The position numbers were made by a program, and so were the translations under genes. Shown here piece by piece: positions 22,009-34,527 of a stretch of DNA of 64,000 bases. Source of the DNA: Leptodactylus fallax (Eukaryota; Chordata; Amphibia; Anura; Leptodactylidae); assembly GCA_947044405.1 (NCBI GenBank), contig CAMRHE010000028.1, forward strand, positions 8,578,001 to 8,642,000. The letters run 5' to 3'. The notes beneath the pieces were generated by a model. That model did not search any database. It saw nothing but the letters and a program-made list of their open reading frames with translations, and had not been told where the DNA came from. Position 1 is the stretch's first letter. Each line of letters opens with the position of its first letter.

Positions 22009-22216
22009 TACGTTAGGTTCACACCTGTGTTCGGGTTTCCATTTGCGGGGTCCATTTGGGGACCCCATGAACGGAAACCTATTCTGCTTAAAAAACACAG
22101 TTACCCATGGAAACCAAGGGAACCCATAGACTATGTGAAAAATGTGGAAAAATGCACAGAGAAAAGTCCTGTGGAAACCCTGAATGGAGACTGGGCGCCG
22201 GTGTGAACCTAGCCTT
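22009..22216. mobile_element. MITE with ggttcacacc ends
   Basis: The left end (taggttcacacctgtgttcg) and the complemented right end (taaggctaggttcacaccgg) are inverted repeats, about 208 bp apart. It is related to 23734-23964 by its ends and by interior ggtttcc phrases. Confidence 0.7.
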
Positions 22217-23733
22217 AGATAGCTGTTGGTTGAACGAGCGTTCCTTCTGACTGCCAATACCCAAGCTCATTTAGCTGAGCATGCATGTGCTGTCAATGGT
22301 TAGATGGGAAAGTCATTGCCAGACTCTTCTAGAAGTGGTTTATCTCCCATAGAAATGTAGGATCAAGCATGTTAAAATCCAACATGCCCTATCTTTTTTT
22401 TATCCATAATCTGAAGGTAGGGAACAGTTAGTTCACCGAGATACACATTCCGGCTAATTTGTATGGATTCCTTTAAGTAGTTGTATCATCATCCATATGT
22501 AGTATTGGTCCCTATCAGTGGTCAGTAATCATATCTGCCAACAGCGACCCCTTGTAGGGGGATGACTTAACACCATTGATGGAGGGCAGAACCACATAGT
22601 AGTAGTTAGGGCTGCCAGATTGATACCGGAAATCTCTATAGCTTGAAAGCCTGAGATACAAAAGTGCCCCAGGAATGGTCACCCTGGCGTGCCTTCTTTT
22701 TCGGTGGTGGGGTACAACCAGTTTTCGGTTCCTTGGTGAACACTTAGGTTAGCGCTGACCCAAAAGTGATGGAAAGCACTTAGAGTGGAAAACTGGCACC
22801 ATAATGGGTTCTGAGCTTAGTTCTTGCTGTGCCATTGATTGGATGCAAACAACCACCCTGCTTGTTGACTGTTTCCCGATGGAAACCTTGTTTTATTGCT
22901 GTTATTATTATAAATATTGCTGTTATTACTTTTATAGCGCGGGATTTCCAACCATCTCCATGCAATTGATAGTATCTTCTGTTATATTGCGCAGCTTCCA
23001 CTTTATTACTTGACTATGAGACTTCCACTTACCCACAGAATTTATTTTATCTTCTCCATGTAATATGAGATCAGTTTCTATTACTGATCCGACAGAGACA
23101 ATAGAAGCAAAAGATATCTGAAAAACATATTACAACAATAAACCAAGACTTTTCCCTTAGCCGAGAACGCGGTCATAAAACCAGAAATGAGTGCAAGGGG
23201 CGGCACTTTATCCAGATTTCAGCTGTCAGCATTTACTCATAGCCGTGTTATAAAGTGGGATGAACCGCAACGCCGTAAAATCGTGTTGCTTGCGCTCAAA
23301 GGCCCAGAACTTCGGCGCAGCTTTGAAAACGTTTATGGCAGAGACGAGGCAGAGGAAGAGAAATCAAAAGGCACTGCAAAGGTCACGGCGAGGTTGCAGG
23401 ATCTGGGTCACACTGAGCTAATCTTTCTGAAAAGAAGCCAAATTAAACTCCGGCCCGAATTAAAGAAAAATATTTTTATTCCAGAGCCGAGATAGTCAGC
23501 GACCTCCTGGATGTCGTCTATTCTCTCTGCCGTGTCTTCGCAGCGATACAATGTGCACTTCCTAATTTCTGCAAATACTTACAGCCTTTACTATTAACCA
23601 TTTTACTGCTGCAATAATTTTTTACACTTTAGACAGAAAAAAAAACTGAATTCTAAAGTAAAAATATTATGTCACACATGAAACAGAACCCAGCGATGAG
23701 ATGTGATCACACAGACCACTCAGTCTAATATTA
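22217..23733. other. Non-coding stretch, nothing recognised
   Basis: No supported gene. An open frame at 23187-23495 has protein-like composition but no motif I recognise, and no splice or promoter context supports it. Confidence 0.35.
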
Positions 23734-23964
23734 TTAAGGCTGGATTCACACCAGCGTTCAAAGTCCGTTCGGGGTTTCCGTTCCCGAATCCGCTTGATTT
23801 TTCCGCATTTTTCAGGTGGAAACCCGGCGAACCGCATTTTAGTCTATGGGGTCCACAGGTTTCCACGGGTAACCGCTATTTAAGCGGATTAGGTTTCCGT
23901 TTCTTGGGTCCCCAAGCGGACCCAAAGAACGGAAATCCGAACGCTAGTGTGAAGCTAGCGTAAT
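23734..23964. mobile_element. MITE with inverted cacaccagcgttc-type ends
   Basis: The left end (ttaaggctggattcacacca) and right end (cgctagtgtgaagctagcgt) are imperfect inverted repeats. The interior is rich in tttccg and ggaaacc palindromic phrases. It resembles an abundant frog family and the element at 22009-22216. Confidence 0.72.
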
Positions 23965-24039
23965 AATGTTGATATAGCATCAACATATCCTGCAGCGCAG
24001 TACAGAGATTGTCATCCCTCATAGCCATCCTTTTCCCCA

Positions 24040-24163
24040 ATGATGTTCACAATCTAATTTCTCTATCCCATACACTATGGTCAATTCCATAGGACACCAA
24101 GCGACCAACCAATCAGTTTAAGTTCTGGTGTGTGGGAAGAAACCCATACAAACATGGGGAGAA
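24040..24163 (-). mobile_element. Retroposon 3' tail, minus-strand copy
   Basis: Reading the minus strand gives ttctccccatgtttgtatgg and an acaatctaat-type phrase, as in 17393-20183. It is cut by the Tc1-like fragment that begins at 24168, so it is older than that insertion. Confidence 0.6.
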
Positions 24164-24167
24164 TATA

Positions 24168-24500
24168 TGTGCAAAAGTTTTAGACACGTGCATAAAATTA
24201 AGAAACAATGTAAGAATACTTTCAGAAATAGAACGGTTCATTTACTTTTGTGAATGAAGAAAAGAGAAAAGTAAATCCCCTCAATATTTGGTGTGACCTT
24301 TGCCCTTTCTCGGTACTTGCAGACAGTTTTTGGCAGAACTGGGCAGGGAGGTTGTTCCCGCCGCCATCTTGGAGAACTAAGCACAGATCTTCTATGGATG
24401 TAGGCTTGCTCCAATCCTTCTGTCTCTTCATGCCATCCCAGACAGACTGGATGATGATGAGATCAGGGCTATATCTGTGGGGGCCATATCATCACTTCAT
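24168..24500 (+). mobile_element. Tc1-like left-end fragment
   Basis: Starts after TATA with tgtgcaaaagttttagacac, then aatatttggtgtgacctttg and ggaggttgttcccgccgcca. It matches, from memory, a Tc1 family widespread in fish and frogs. It ends near catcacttc at 24497 without a transposase. The family also occurs rearranged at 3246-3505. Confidence 0.68.
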
Positions 24501-25508
24501 AGGTCATAGGTTTATTGTATTCCATCGTGGATTGAATCTTACATATTGCTCTTATAAATTATTTTTATATACTATTGGGAAATTCTGAGTTAATAATTTA
24601 AAATCCTTATCTCTTGGCCCAAATGAAGAATGGTGACAAAGAGCATGTGAAGGATTTGTCCTACCTTGAAACAGTGAACCAACTGATTCCATGTAGTGTG
24701 GTATAATACTTTATTTGCCCTATGGTGGTGCTGCAGGGAAATTGAACACTTAATACCCTTTACATCTGATTGTTGGGGTTCCCAGCAAAATGAACATGTT
24801 ATGATCTATTATTCCTTCTAAGAACTACTGTAGGGATTGTCCAAGCTGAGAACCCCTTTAAGATATGCCTATACTGAGGATTTAGGAACACTATCAGAGC
24901 AATGGAGCTCAAATTAAGATCTATTAACAATTGACCAGCGCAGGATTTTACATGGTTCTAGAATGTGAACTTTTACCCCTATTTACTGTATATATTTCAA
25001 TTTATAATTTTATACATATATTTTAAGCCTCATTGATTTTGTAGGAATCTTTATAATTCTAGATATTATTGAGCCCCTTACACATTTCTGAAGACTTCAC
25101 ATGGTTTTCTCTTAGATTTATTACTGAAGCAGGATACAGGGCAGCCTTGAACTCTCGCAGAGCATACCAGGCAATGGGAGTCTGGCAGTCCCAGAGTGGA
25201 GGAAAGTTTATTTATGAAGGGGTGTGGATAGGTCTGCCTAATATCACTCCGGTCCATGTCCTGCAAACTTTACTCTATAACATATTTAGACTTTGGGGGA
25301 GGGGGCTGTGTAAGATAAAGAATGTCCCAATGATAGGAAACAGCAATGAAGTCTAGATGTGTAGATGTTTGCAGCTTAGTTGTAGTAATACCATCATTAC
25401 ATATTACACTAAAATTCGTCTATGTGAATGGGATGTCTCTATCTAATGCCGATTTCTATGGATAAAAGTATATGTTTAGAGTCCTGTATGCAGACTTTTC
25501 TGCAACCC
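24501..25508. other. Non-coding stretch with one half-MITE
   Basis: At 24828-24861 the complement reads TTAAAGGGGTTCTCAGCTTG, a single T2-like end. Nothing else is recognised; the open frames near 25070-25360 have no motif. Confidence 0.45.
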
Positions 25509-25896
25509 TTAAAGGGATCTCCAGGATTCAGGGCAAACTCAATGATGGCCAAGGTGGGTGTAAAACAATTGCAACAAAAAAGACACTCACCCATCCCTGG
25601 CACTCCGTTGTCCTGGTCCCATCTCTCAATGTACCAGAATCGGGGTGGTTTACATCCAATCAGTGGCCTCAGCAGATAATGGAGAGGGACCAGTGATGTC
25701 ACTGACAGGAGTCACCTATGAGGCCACTGATTGGTTTCAGGGATCATGTGATCTCCTCCGCTTCTGGCGTGGAGGGAAAGGTCACCAGAGCAGGACAACA
25801 GAGCGCTCAGGATAGGCGAGTATGTCTTTTTTTGTTTGTTTTATACCCACCCTGGTCACCCCTGAGTTTGCCCTAAATCCTGAATAATCCCTTTAA
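25509..25896. mobile_element. TTAA-flanked MITE (T2-type), 388 bp
   Basis: TTAA at 25509-25512 and 25893-25896. The left end (agggatctccaggattcagg) and complemented right end (agggattattcaggatttag) continue as a long imperfect inverted repeat of roughly 70 bases through ggtgggtgtaaaac. Non-coding interior. Confidence 0.87.
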
Positions 25897-26390
25897 AATG
25901 TGTACTAGTGCCATACTTGCCTACTGCTGAGAAATGCCTTAAGGGAGAGATCATGGGTGATGGGTGGTGGGCAAATCACTCCATGCAAACATGTAGACAT
26001 ATACCCATTTTACAATATATAGACGGCACCCCCAGAACTCCCCCAACTGCCCGAAAATTATGAATAGTGCAAGAACTGTACTAAAAGAAGCCAGCCAGAG
26101 GTGGACTTATAAGGAAAGCAGAACTAGTAGTCACAGATTACCTTTATCATATAAGAAGGCACCAGTATTATATAAGGCATATAGTAATTGTGGGCGCTGA
26201 TATAAATTTTGCATTGAGGTCTTGGAGGATCTTCAAATGACACCTTTGGTCCTAGCCCTAAACCTCACCAACAAGACCTCAGTATATGGACATCTTAGGG
26301 TACCTAAGGCCTCAGATGAAGGCTTTGTTCACACTGTCCTCTATATCGTAGACATCTATATCTATAGACAGCTATATCGTATCGCTCTTT
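25897..26390. other. Non-coding spacer
   Basis: No gene or element recognised. A short palindromic patch lies near 26340-26385 (tatatcg and tctatag phrases). Confidence 0.35.
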
Positions 26391-27030
26391 CATAAGTCCA
26401 GGAGATCTCTGGTGCTCTAACTTGTCCTGGTGGATGACTGAGCTGACTTTGTAGTTGAGATAACCAAGTGGACCAACACCAACAGATGCCATGACTCCCC
26501 AAACCATCATTGACTGTGGAAACTTCACACTGGACCTCAAGCACTTTGGATTGTGTGGATTGTTTCCTCTCCTCTCTTCCTCCAGACTCTGGGACCTGGA
26601 TTTCCATATGAAATGCAAAATTTTCTTAAATCTGAAAACAGGACTTTGGTCCATTCCTTTTCCTCCTTAGCCCAGGTAAGACATTCTGACGTTGTCTCTG
26701 GGTCATGAGTGGCTGGACACAAGGACTATGCCAATTGCAACCCATGTCCTGGATACATCTGTGTGTGTGGTGGCTTTTGAAGCACCGACTACAGCTGTAG
26801 TCCACTCCTTGTCAATCTCCCCCAAATTCTTGAATGGCCTTTTCTTGACAATCCTTTCAAGGCTGCAGTTATCCCTGTTACTTGTGCACCTTTTTCTACC
26901 ACACTTATTCCTTCCACTCAACTTTCCATTAAAATGCTTGGATACAGCACTCTGTGAATAGCCAGCTTCTTTAACAATGACCTTTTGTGACTTACCCTGC
27001 TTGCGGAGGATGTCAATGACTGGACAACTC
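26391..27030 (-). pseudogene. Tc1-like transposase remnant
   Basis: From about 27030 down to 26700 the minus strand gives an N-terminal region (KHFNGKLSGRNKCGRK, then CSLERIVKKRPFKNLGEI) of the kind seen in Tc1 DNA-binding domains. From 26720 to 26550 it gives LTWAKEEKEWTKVLFSD with the first catalytic Asp, then FCISYGNPGPRVWRK, and further on SSVKFPQSMMVWGVMAS-like sequence. At least two frame changes separate the pieces, and the second and third catalytic residues are absent. It is an old, non-functional copy. Confidence 0.75.
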
Positions 27031-27262
27031 TTAAGTCACTGGTCTTCCCTATGATTGTGCAGCCCACTGAATCAAACTAAGGGACCGCTCAAAGACTTCT
27101 ATTCTAATTTTTCTGAGTAACTTTTGGGTTTTAATTAGCTGTAGCCATAATCATCAACATTCACAGAAATAAAGGCTTGACAAAGATCACTCTGTGTGTA
27201 CTGGATCGGATCTATACAATTGAATAACTTAAATAAACTTTTCAAAGATATTCTAATTTATT
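26391..27262 (-). mobile_element. Decayed Tc1-like element, truncated
   Basis: On the minus strand the end at about 27206-27262 reads caataaattagaatatcttt..., the same terminal type as the miniature element at 55092-55445. The interior encodes Tc1 transposase pieces. The opposite end is missing: sequence beyond about 26390 no longer resembles the family. Confidence 0.75.
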
Positions 27263-28670
27263 GTATAAGTGTATAGAATATAGAGCGAAGAGCTCTGTGA
27301 TATAACTTTATATTGTAGCATATAAAAATATATTTAGAATTTTATCCCTGTAGATTCTGTTTCTGCAAGTTCAGAAAGGGTACAGAGGATGCTGCAGGGA
27401 ATTATGGGAAAATAGACAATAATTTTAAAAAACTGAGTTAGCAACTTTTTACAATTGTATTAGTTTTAATAATCCATTTTACTCAATATCTCAGACTAAA
27501 GGGGATTTTTTTTTTCTTTTTTAATAATGACTGGGGGGTTCTATAACCTCATTAATTCATAGCAAGATACTATAAAATATATATTGGTTTAGCCCAGGAA
27601 ATGACTGGCCCCATCTTGTGTAGGTAGTAAGCCTGCAATAATTACTCCCGAGTACAGCGCAATTTTTCTAAATTTGTGTCTCATTTATTTGACATTATAG
27701 ACGTCCACCATGTAATTTTATAAATAGTGTAAGAGTGTAATTTCCAGTCATCGGTACTTTTTGTTTTGCAGCATCCATCGATAGCGGGGCTGGAAAAGGC
27801 TTTGTAGCTATAGTTACAGACGGCACAAAGCGTGTAGGATGCAGAAGATAAATATACTGCTGAAAACCGTCCCAGTTCTGTCTGCCTTGATAAACTCCCC
27901 TACACTATTTTTCATAACTATAAGAAAGATTTTTGTCCTTTGTCACAGTTAATTGGCACACAAAATGGAGGAGAGAAATCATTCAGAACGGCGTGCTAAG
28001 GAGTAAAAGCTATTATTTTCTACATTGTGCAAAGAGCACAAGGGAGCCAACTAAAACTTTTTGAAAAGTCACAACAAAAATATTGACTTTTTGTTTTCCA
28101 ATATTTGAAGAATATTTTTCTAAATATATAGTTATTTAAGATAACATTTTACAGTTGCTTTATCCTAAGTTCACCCTCCATATAAAGAAGTCTTTAGTCA
28201 TCTACATCAGTGCTCTATACAGTAGACCATCTGGACCTCCACTGGTCATCAGAATAAAGTACATAGTGCCAGGTATAGCTGGATATACTGACAAGCCATT
28301 GGTCCTCCTGGACCATTTCTGGTCCATTAATGAAGCACAAAGTTCACTTAAGCTTGCATAGCCATTGATGCCCACACAGTTTCAATACCTATCACCCAAA
28401 CTCATTTAGCTGATAACTATTCCTCCTGACATTCCTATACACATGCATGCTTGTTTTGGCTAAACATTCATGTGTTTTCACTGACGACAGGAGAGAAAAC
28501 CACTGTCAGATTGAGAATGATAACATTCTACATGCCCGATCCTTCCTTTGCTCAATATCAGCAGGCAGATGAGAGCTGGAAGGCTTCCATACACATAAGA
28601 AAGTTGGTCTTGCCAAAATTGGTGGATTCATCCAATTTTATCTCATATGTATGGAGGCTTTAAGGTTGTC
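27263..28670. other. Non-coding stretch; weak exon-like segment
   Basis: No supported gene. At 27761-27850 a tttttgttttgcag acceptor look-alike precedes an open frame beginning SIDSGAGKGFVAIVTDG that stops at a TAA near 27850. It is too short to call. Confidence 0.3.
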
Positions 28671-28704
28671 ATGTTATGTTATGTTATGTTATGTTATGTT
28701 ATGT
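28671..28704 (+). repeat. (ATGTT)n microsatellite
   Basis: Nearly seven tandem copies of the five-base unit ATGTT, without visible interruption. Confidence 0.95.
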
Positions 28705-28831
28705 GGGTGATCTACTCTCAGATTAGAAATGTTTTTCACAAAACCAAGTAGTCAGTGAAGGCAAAAAGTTGCAAGGTTTGGCCGCCGGTTTCGTTTCGAA
28801 TGAACTGAATGAACGTCCAAACTGGAAGTTC

Positions 28832-29135
28832 TATTATTATACTCTGTGGTCTCTTTAGTGGAGGCCAAGGGGAGGTGCAGTAATGTAATAATCACTGATA
28901 CGTTCTTTCACCTCTACTCGGCTTCCTTGGGACATCCTGCACTCCATTGTGGTCTGTTTAAGTCATCTTCTGGCCTCCTGGGTGATATTCACGGGTCCCA
29001 GAGGAGCATCGAGGCCTGTGGGGTACACAGACATCATGATGCTTTAATGTCACCCAGGAGGCAGGAAATTGGACCTTGAAGGAGCCCAACAGGGGACCAT
29101 GAAGGAGCCCAGAAGAAGAGGTGAGGGAAGGTGAG
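28832..29135. repeat. Fragment of the hAT-internal hairpin module
   Basis: attattatactctgtggtct at 28833-28852 matches one arm of the hairpin found in both hAT elements, followed by ggaggccaaggggaggtg and, near 29110-29133, agaagaggtgagggaaggtg. This parallels 19546-19640 and 36780-36850. No hAT ends were found, so it is a degraded relative. Confidence 0.5.
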
Positions 29136-29892
29136 TATCAGTGTTGTGCCTCCATTGCAGATACCCCAGACTATAATAGCGATTTATGGTCAGCAAACCC
29201 CAAAAGTTTCAGGTTCAGACGAAGAGTAAATTTTTGTAAAACCCAGCCCATGACTAAAGAAGCAGGGAATAGTCTGTGCATTCTTGTGAGCAGGTGTATG
29301 AGAGGTTGACCAAGCTGCTCTATAGCTGACTATGGTTGAAACTTTCTGACCTAGGCTGTAGTATACAAGGAATGACATCTCTGGAGCACAAACTGCTGCA
29401 CTAACAAGTGAAACACTGTAATAGAAGTGAGACCTGAGCACGGGAGACCGGCTCTCTTACTTAATTTTTTTATTTAGTATCTTTGCTCATAAACACTGTA
29501 TCTGACACAGTAGGACAGGATTTATATGGTAATAAACAAAAGACGTCTAATCTAAGCATCCAACTTGGAAATAAAGAACTATTAGAAAGAACATTCAGTT
29601 CTTAGGCGATCCTCTTTAACTTATCACCGGAACAAACTGGGAGGAAGCCGCTCTGAAAGACACAGCTGAGGATATGTGAAGAGGCTATAGGGGTGCAGAG
29701 GTGGCAGCAGCACGTGGGGCCCTTCTTGAGAGGTCTGCAATGTATCAGTGTGATCAATGACACAAGGTACAGGGGCATCTTGTTACAAACTAGCTTTTCT
29801 TTAATATTATTATTTTCTCTATTTTGTAACTTTTTTGGTTGTTTTATGTCATTTTATTTTGTTCCTTTTTTTAAGCACCAAACCCGTTTGTC
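29136..29892. other. Non-coding stretch
   Basis: Nothing recognised with confidence. The short open frames lack motifs. Confidence 0.35.
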
Positions 29893-30230
29893 TTAGGCCA
29901 GGGCCCCACATAGCGTAAACACTGTGATTTTACCTGCAAAGTGAATGGGATTCTGGCTAATCCCATCCATACATTGCAGAAAAATATCCACAGCGGAAAT
30001 GCTGCGATTTCAAAAAATGACAAGTTTGTGTAAATCGCAGCATGTCCATTATGCCTACAGAAACACTGGCGTTTTCCATATAGGTATAATTGAAGCAAAA
30101 AGTATGCAGAGGAAAACTCTGCAGACTTCCTGTGAAAAGTTCTGTGGAAAAAAACGCGATGTATTTCTGCCGCGTTTTTTTCCTGCAGCGCTTTTTGGCT
30201 GTGGTCCGCTACGTGGGGCCTTATCCTTAA
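29893..30230. mobile_element. MITE with gggccccaca ends
   Basis: The left end (ttaggccagggccccacata) and complemented right end (ttaaggataaggccccacgt) form an inverted repeat about 338 bp apart. The interior includes ctgcgatttc/aaatcgcag palindromic phrases. Non-coding. Confidence 0.72.
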
Positions 30231-30499
30231 AATGTTTCATTTGATGTTAGTTCCAGGATCCTCTACAGATCCATTGCTTTGTAAATTGTGTTTTGTCATT
30301 TGGCTGCTGGGAGCAGTGCTTACGTGCTGGAGTACCTATACGTTATAGGGAGTCAGCACAAACATAAGGTATGAACTAACTGCATAGGGGCACATTTATT
30401 AGTCAAAAAAGGCAGATAAAATGTGATTTTTTTTTTTAGCCATTTTCCCCCACTCATGGATCTTCAAATCAAATGGGAGTGGTGGCATAGGCGAGAACT

Positions 30500-30866
30500 T
30501 AATTGCCGACACAATTATTATTACTTGTTATTACTTATCATTAATTATTATTACTAATACCTGAAATCTACTCTAACTTCTTGCTGGAGTAGATTTCACA
30601 CGGGTCTCCTGAAATGCAGCACAATTATTATTATTTATTATTACAATTATTACTATCATCATTTATTTATTATTATCATCAATATTGTTAATTATTATTA
30701 TTACTACTATTATCATTAGAAGCATTACTATTATTATTATTAATAATAATCATTAATTTTATTATCAATTTGTATTATTATCATTATTATTTGCTATTAT
30801 TATTATCATTATTATTATTACTATTTATTATGATTATTATTGTTATTTGTTATTATTATCATTATG
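30500..30866. repeat. Degenerate ATT-rich microsatellite
   Basis: Long run of ttattattac, atcatt and attattatt variants, interrupted near 30555-30620 by unique sequence. Confidence 0.85.
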
Positions 30867-32493
30867 CCAGGTGATTATTGTGGGGCATTTCATGCCCCTG
30901 GAACACAGTATAAAACACCCCTCTTAATAAATGTTCCCCATATGACAGTTCACACAGATTCCAGTATTACCTTTTCATTGTAATATGATCCAATGCTGCG
31001 TTTTTAGTTTCTTATTACTATGCAAATGTATCTCCAGATGCTAATTGGGGCGTTCCAGTAGAGCAGAAATTGGAGTAACATCTTGGGACAGAAGTGTTAG
31101 ACTTAATTTATAGTGCAAGAAACATATTGTATGAAACCTTCCTGCATTTACATAAGAGTAATTTTTGCAAGCAGAATGTATTTGTTGGTTTAATCTTCTC
31201 GAATAATTTTTTTCACATTAAATTCTTCTCCCTGATTGGCCTCTTTTTTTTTGTAAACCAACGTTCTCAACCACAGCACTTGACCCTACGCTCTCAAGCT
31301 TCAAGAACCTGCAACAAAACCAGGCGTCCAAACATTACTGCATTGAAAGAACCCTTCAGAAACACTACAGCGTTTTACAGGGCGATGGGACTGAAGAACA
31401 CTCTGGCAGCTACTTTAATAAAAAAAAAAATTCCTTGTGCTCTCAGCTTCCGAAGAGTGGAGATAAGTGCGATTAGAATGAAGACTCGTTCCTTAGCCGA
31501 TCGCCAGCCTTAATGGTGTTTCTGACATTTCCTGTTCTACAAACTGGAAAGAAATATCATTAGTTGAAAAGGTGTATGATTGAAAGGAGAGCGATCTAAA
31601 AGCACTCGGGAGAGATTGAGGACACCACAAGAAGGAGGATATCCACCTGCATACTTAATGCATCCAGAATGCTGGAAGAGATATCAGGAATACAATGCAA
31701 GGAGAATCAGTTGTGATTGCTGGAATATGCTCAGGAGGAGGTTTCCTCTTATGTACCATGATGTCAAAGAAATATTAGCACACATAATAGTAGTAATATA
31801 TCGCTATAGTGTATAGTTCACTTTTAATCTGCATCTCTGTAGCTTTTGGCATATGTTTAAGTACAAGCTGGTTAAAAATAGCAAAAAACACTGCAGGAAA
31901 TTGATAATGTCTTGTATCGCACTTTTCTGGCACACAAGGCATAAAAAGTTGCAAATTTTTCTGCGGGTCAGGGTTTTGTGCCTTCCTCCCCACTTTCCTG
32001 AAGGGAATTTGCCACTGGCCCCCTTAGATTTATTACCAATTCCGCCACATTACAGCATAAATGATTCCTGAAATCCATGAGCCGACGTTGATTTCAGTGC
32101 AGGCGCGGGGGGGGGCGCACCTGATTTATGATGAGGCACCTTGTCCGGGCAGTGCAGGGATTATCAAGATGGTCTTAATAAACATTGGTCTTGATAAATC
32201 TCCCCAAGGTCTGGGCCACATAGCCATCCTGTCCTTTCCTTAATCTCTCTGAAATTTATATCCCCCCCCCCCATCATCTGGAGCACTCCTAAGTGGACAT
32301 GGGCCTCCTTGGCTTTTGGTCCCCATTCCAAATGTCTTGTGTGTTACCCTTAGAGTTACCCCCATATCTACAAGATCTCTAGCTGGGGAGATCATATGTT
32401 CTCAGTGTTGTCCAGGGTTTCAAGACTTACAGTGTTTGTAAAAAAATTGGAAACTCTTGGTAAAAGTTACGGATTTTCTCATAACTGTAATTC
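30867..32493. other. Non-coding stretch
   Basis: No gene supported; the 139-codon open frame at 31094-31513 has no motif and a composition like its surroundings. 32080-32210 (ending cttgataaatctcccca) resembles 470-540. Confidence 0.4.
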
Positions 32494-32535
32494 TTAAAGG
32501 AACACTCCAGGCAATATCAATACACTGTGATATAC
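32494..32535 (+). mobile_element. Single TTAAAGG-type MITE end
   Basis: TTAAAGGAACACTCCAGGCA fits a T2-like terminal motif. No partner end seen. Confidence 0.5.
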
Positions 32536-33175
32536 ATAGAGCAGGGCTTAAGGGGACAATTAGAGAGGTACCAAAAGAGGTGACTAATAAAGCTGGCCAT
32601 GCACCTTCTCCTGACCGCCCATGTACATGCGCCATTGGTCTGCAGGCTTGTGCTTTTTATGGAAAGCGTTAAGTAAGCTGCTGCCAGGCACTTCTAGTAA
32701 TGGAGTAACCCTTATGAGAAGTAAGGATCGAGTATATTCAATATAACTGATCCCTCTTTTCCCCAAGAGCCCTGCAATATATCATAGATCAGGGGCCTCC
32801 GGCAGACCACATACTGGACAACAGTCCTGAATTTGTTGGGACTGCCCTGAATTTTTGAAGGCAGTCCCAGCAAATAATTGTCCTGTCCACAAAATGTGGA
32901 TCTATAGATTTTTTTTTTTTGTTAACCATCCATTACTATTAAATTATTTCAATAAAAATATACTCATCTTAACTCGCTCCTGGATCCTCCTCTTCAGACA
33001 ACATGATGACCTGATGCTGTCAATATCTGGACACAACCTGCAGCAGTTCCGGAAGCTTTTCCATGATTGCAGCGGCTGAACCTTACAGCATAGGCCGGTG
33101 TTCCCCAAATCCGACCTTGAGTGAACAGGAGAGGTGGCAGCAGGGTGGAAGAGGAAAAGCAAGGCAAGTGTGGAA

Positions 33176-33400
33176 ACACCAAGGGGGCAGTATACTGTAT
33201 GTGGGGGCACTAAGAGGGCACGGTAATGTGTGTCGGGGCATTATACTGTGTGTTGGGACACTAAGGGTCACTATACAATGTGTGGGGGCACCAAGGTGAC
33301 ACTACCATGTGTGTAACCATAAGGGAGTAGTATTCCATGTGGGGGACTAAGGGGGCATTATACTGTGTGTAGGGGCACTAAGGGGGAAGTATTCAGGAGG
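33176..33400 (+). repeat. Minisatellite, ~33-35-bp units
   Basis: Five or six degenerate units of the form gggggcactaagggggcatt, then atactgtgtgt. The word cattatactgtgtg with ggggc-cact is shared with the arrays inside the two hAT elements. Confidence 0.8.
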
Positions 33401-34146
33401 ACTTCAGGAGGGATTTGGATTGGGGTCCCAGAAATGCCAAATCTGCCGCCAGTTACTGCCCCCTATGCACATAAGATAATACGCCAGGTCTGCCCAAATT
33501 GTTGGGTCCTTACAACTCAGTTCTTATATGCATGGGCACTTTCAGAATCTCCAGTCTCTTCTGTAAATCGGCGCAGTCATCTGCCACGTTTCACCAGCCT
33601 TCATATTAATGATGAATTATCAGTATTTTCTTTCACAGGGGAAGATAGACACTATGAAGACAGGGAAGCTAGGACAGAAAACATAAAATATCTCGGTTCC
33701 CCCACAGCTCTGTGCTTCATTCTGCCACAATAATGATGGATTATGAATAGTCTATCCGTATTGCGGTACATTCGCTGGAGACAGATGTCTAATTTCTTTA
33801 CAGTTTTACACCAGGAACCGCACAGATCTTGTCAACCTTCTGTACTGAAAAATAGATCAGAGATGCCTGAAAGCATTGCATCTGACTTTGTTTTGGGCAG
33901 CAGTGGGTTGTCAGGTGGGGTGTCACGACATCTGGACTTCTGAGCTATAATGTGACAGATTGCAGTCACTACAGCTGTGGATTAAGGAACGCAGGCCAAG
34001 ATTATAAGGCATTTGAGGTAAATCTGCTGTGAGGCACATTCAGCAATGTACGATGATATTTGCAGGGTATAGCTCTTACTGGAATATCCATCGCTCGGTG
34101 AATATAACAAGTTGTGTCGCTTTATCATGAATGTATCCACTTTATA
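33401..34146. other. Non-coding stretch
   Basis: No supported gene. A ttttctttcacag acceptor look-alike at 33627-33639 precedes an open frame to a stop at 33731-33733; too weak to call. Confidence 0.3.
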
Positions 34147-34312
34147 TTAAAGGGATTCCCCAGGACTATGAAAACATGGCTACTGTTCTCCAGGGACAGT
34201 ACCCCCCCGGGTCCATGGATGGTGTCAGATATTGCAGCTCAGCTCCATTGAATTGACTGTGTCTGATCTTCAATACCAGCCATGTTTTTCTAATTTTGGA
34301 CAATTCCTTTAA
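34147..34312. mobile_element. TTAA-flanked MITE (T2-type), 166 bp
   Basis: TTAA at 34147-34150 and 34309-34312. The ends agggattccccaggactatg and, complemented, aggaattgtccaaaattaga, both continue into aaaacatggct as an inverted repeat. Non-coding. Confidence 0.85.
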
Positions 34313-34354
34313 CCCCTTCACAAAGTGGATTTGTTCCTTAATGCACAAGCAATT

Positions 34355-34527
34355 ATTTAGTTTATTTATTTACTTCTCTCACTTGTATAGCGCCATCATA
34401 TTCTGCAGCGCTTTACAGATATTGACAGTCACTGTCCCATATAGGGCTCACAATCTATATTCCCTATCAGTATGTCTTTGGAGTATGGGACGAAACCGGA
34501 GTACCCGGAGGAGACCCACACAGACAC
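34355..34527 (-). mobile_element. Retroposon 3' tail, minus-strand copy
   Basis: The complement contains cctccgggtactccggtttc, gacatactgatagggaat and gcgctatacaagtgag, the same tail family as 17393-20183, here uninterrupted. It includes the ctgataggga site that in the other copy took the hAT insertion, so it serves as an empty-site paralogue. Confidence 0.78.

Noticed and set aside
27761..27850. Acceptor-like tttttgttttgcag followed by an open segment
   Set aside because: Short, ends at an in-frame stop without a donor, and such acceptor look-alikes are common in T-rich DNA. Similar weak cases at 20931 and 33627 were also dropped.
31094..31513. 139-codon open frame
   Set aside because: No recognisable domain and no supporting signals.
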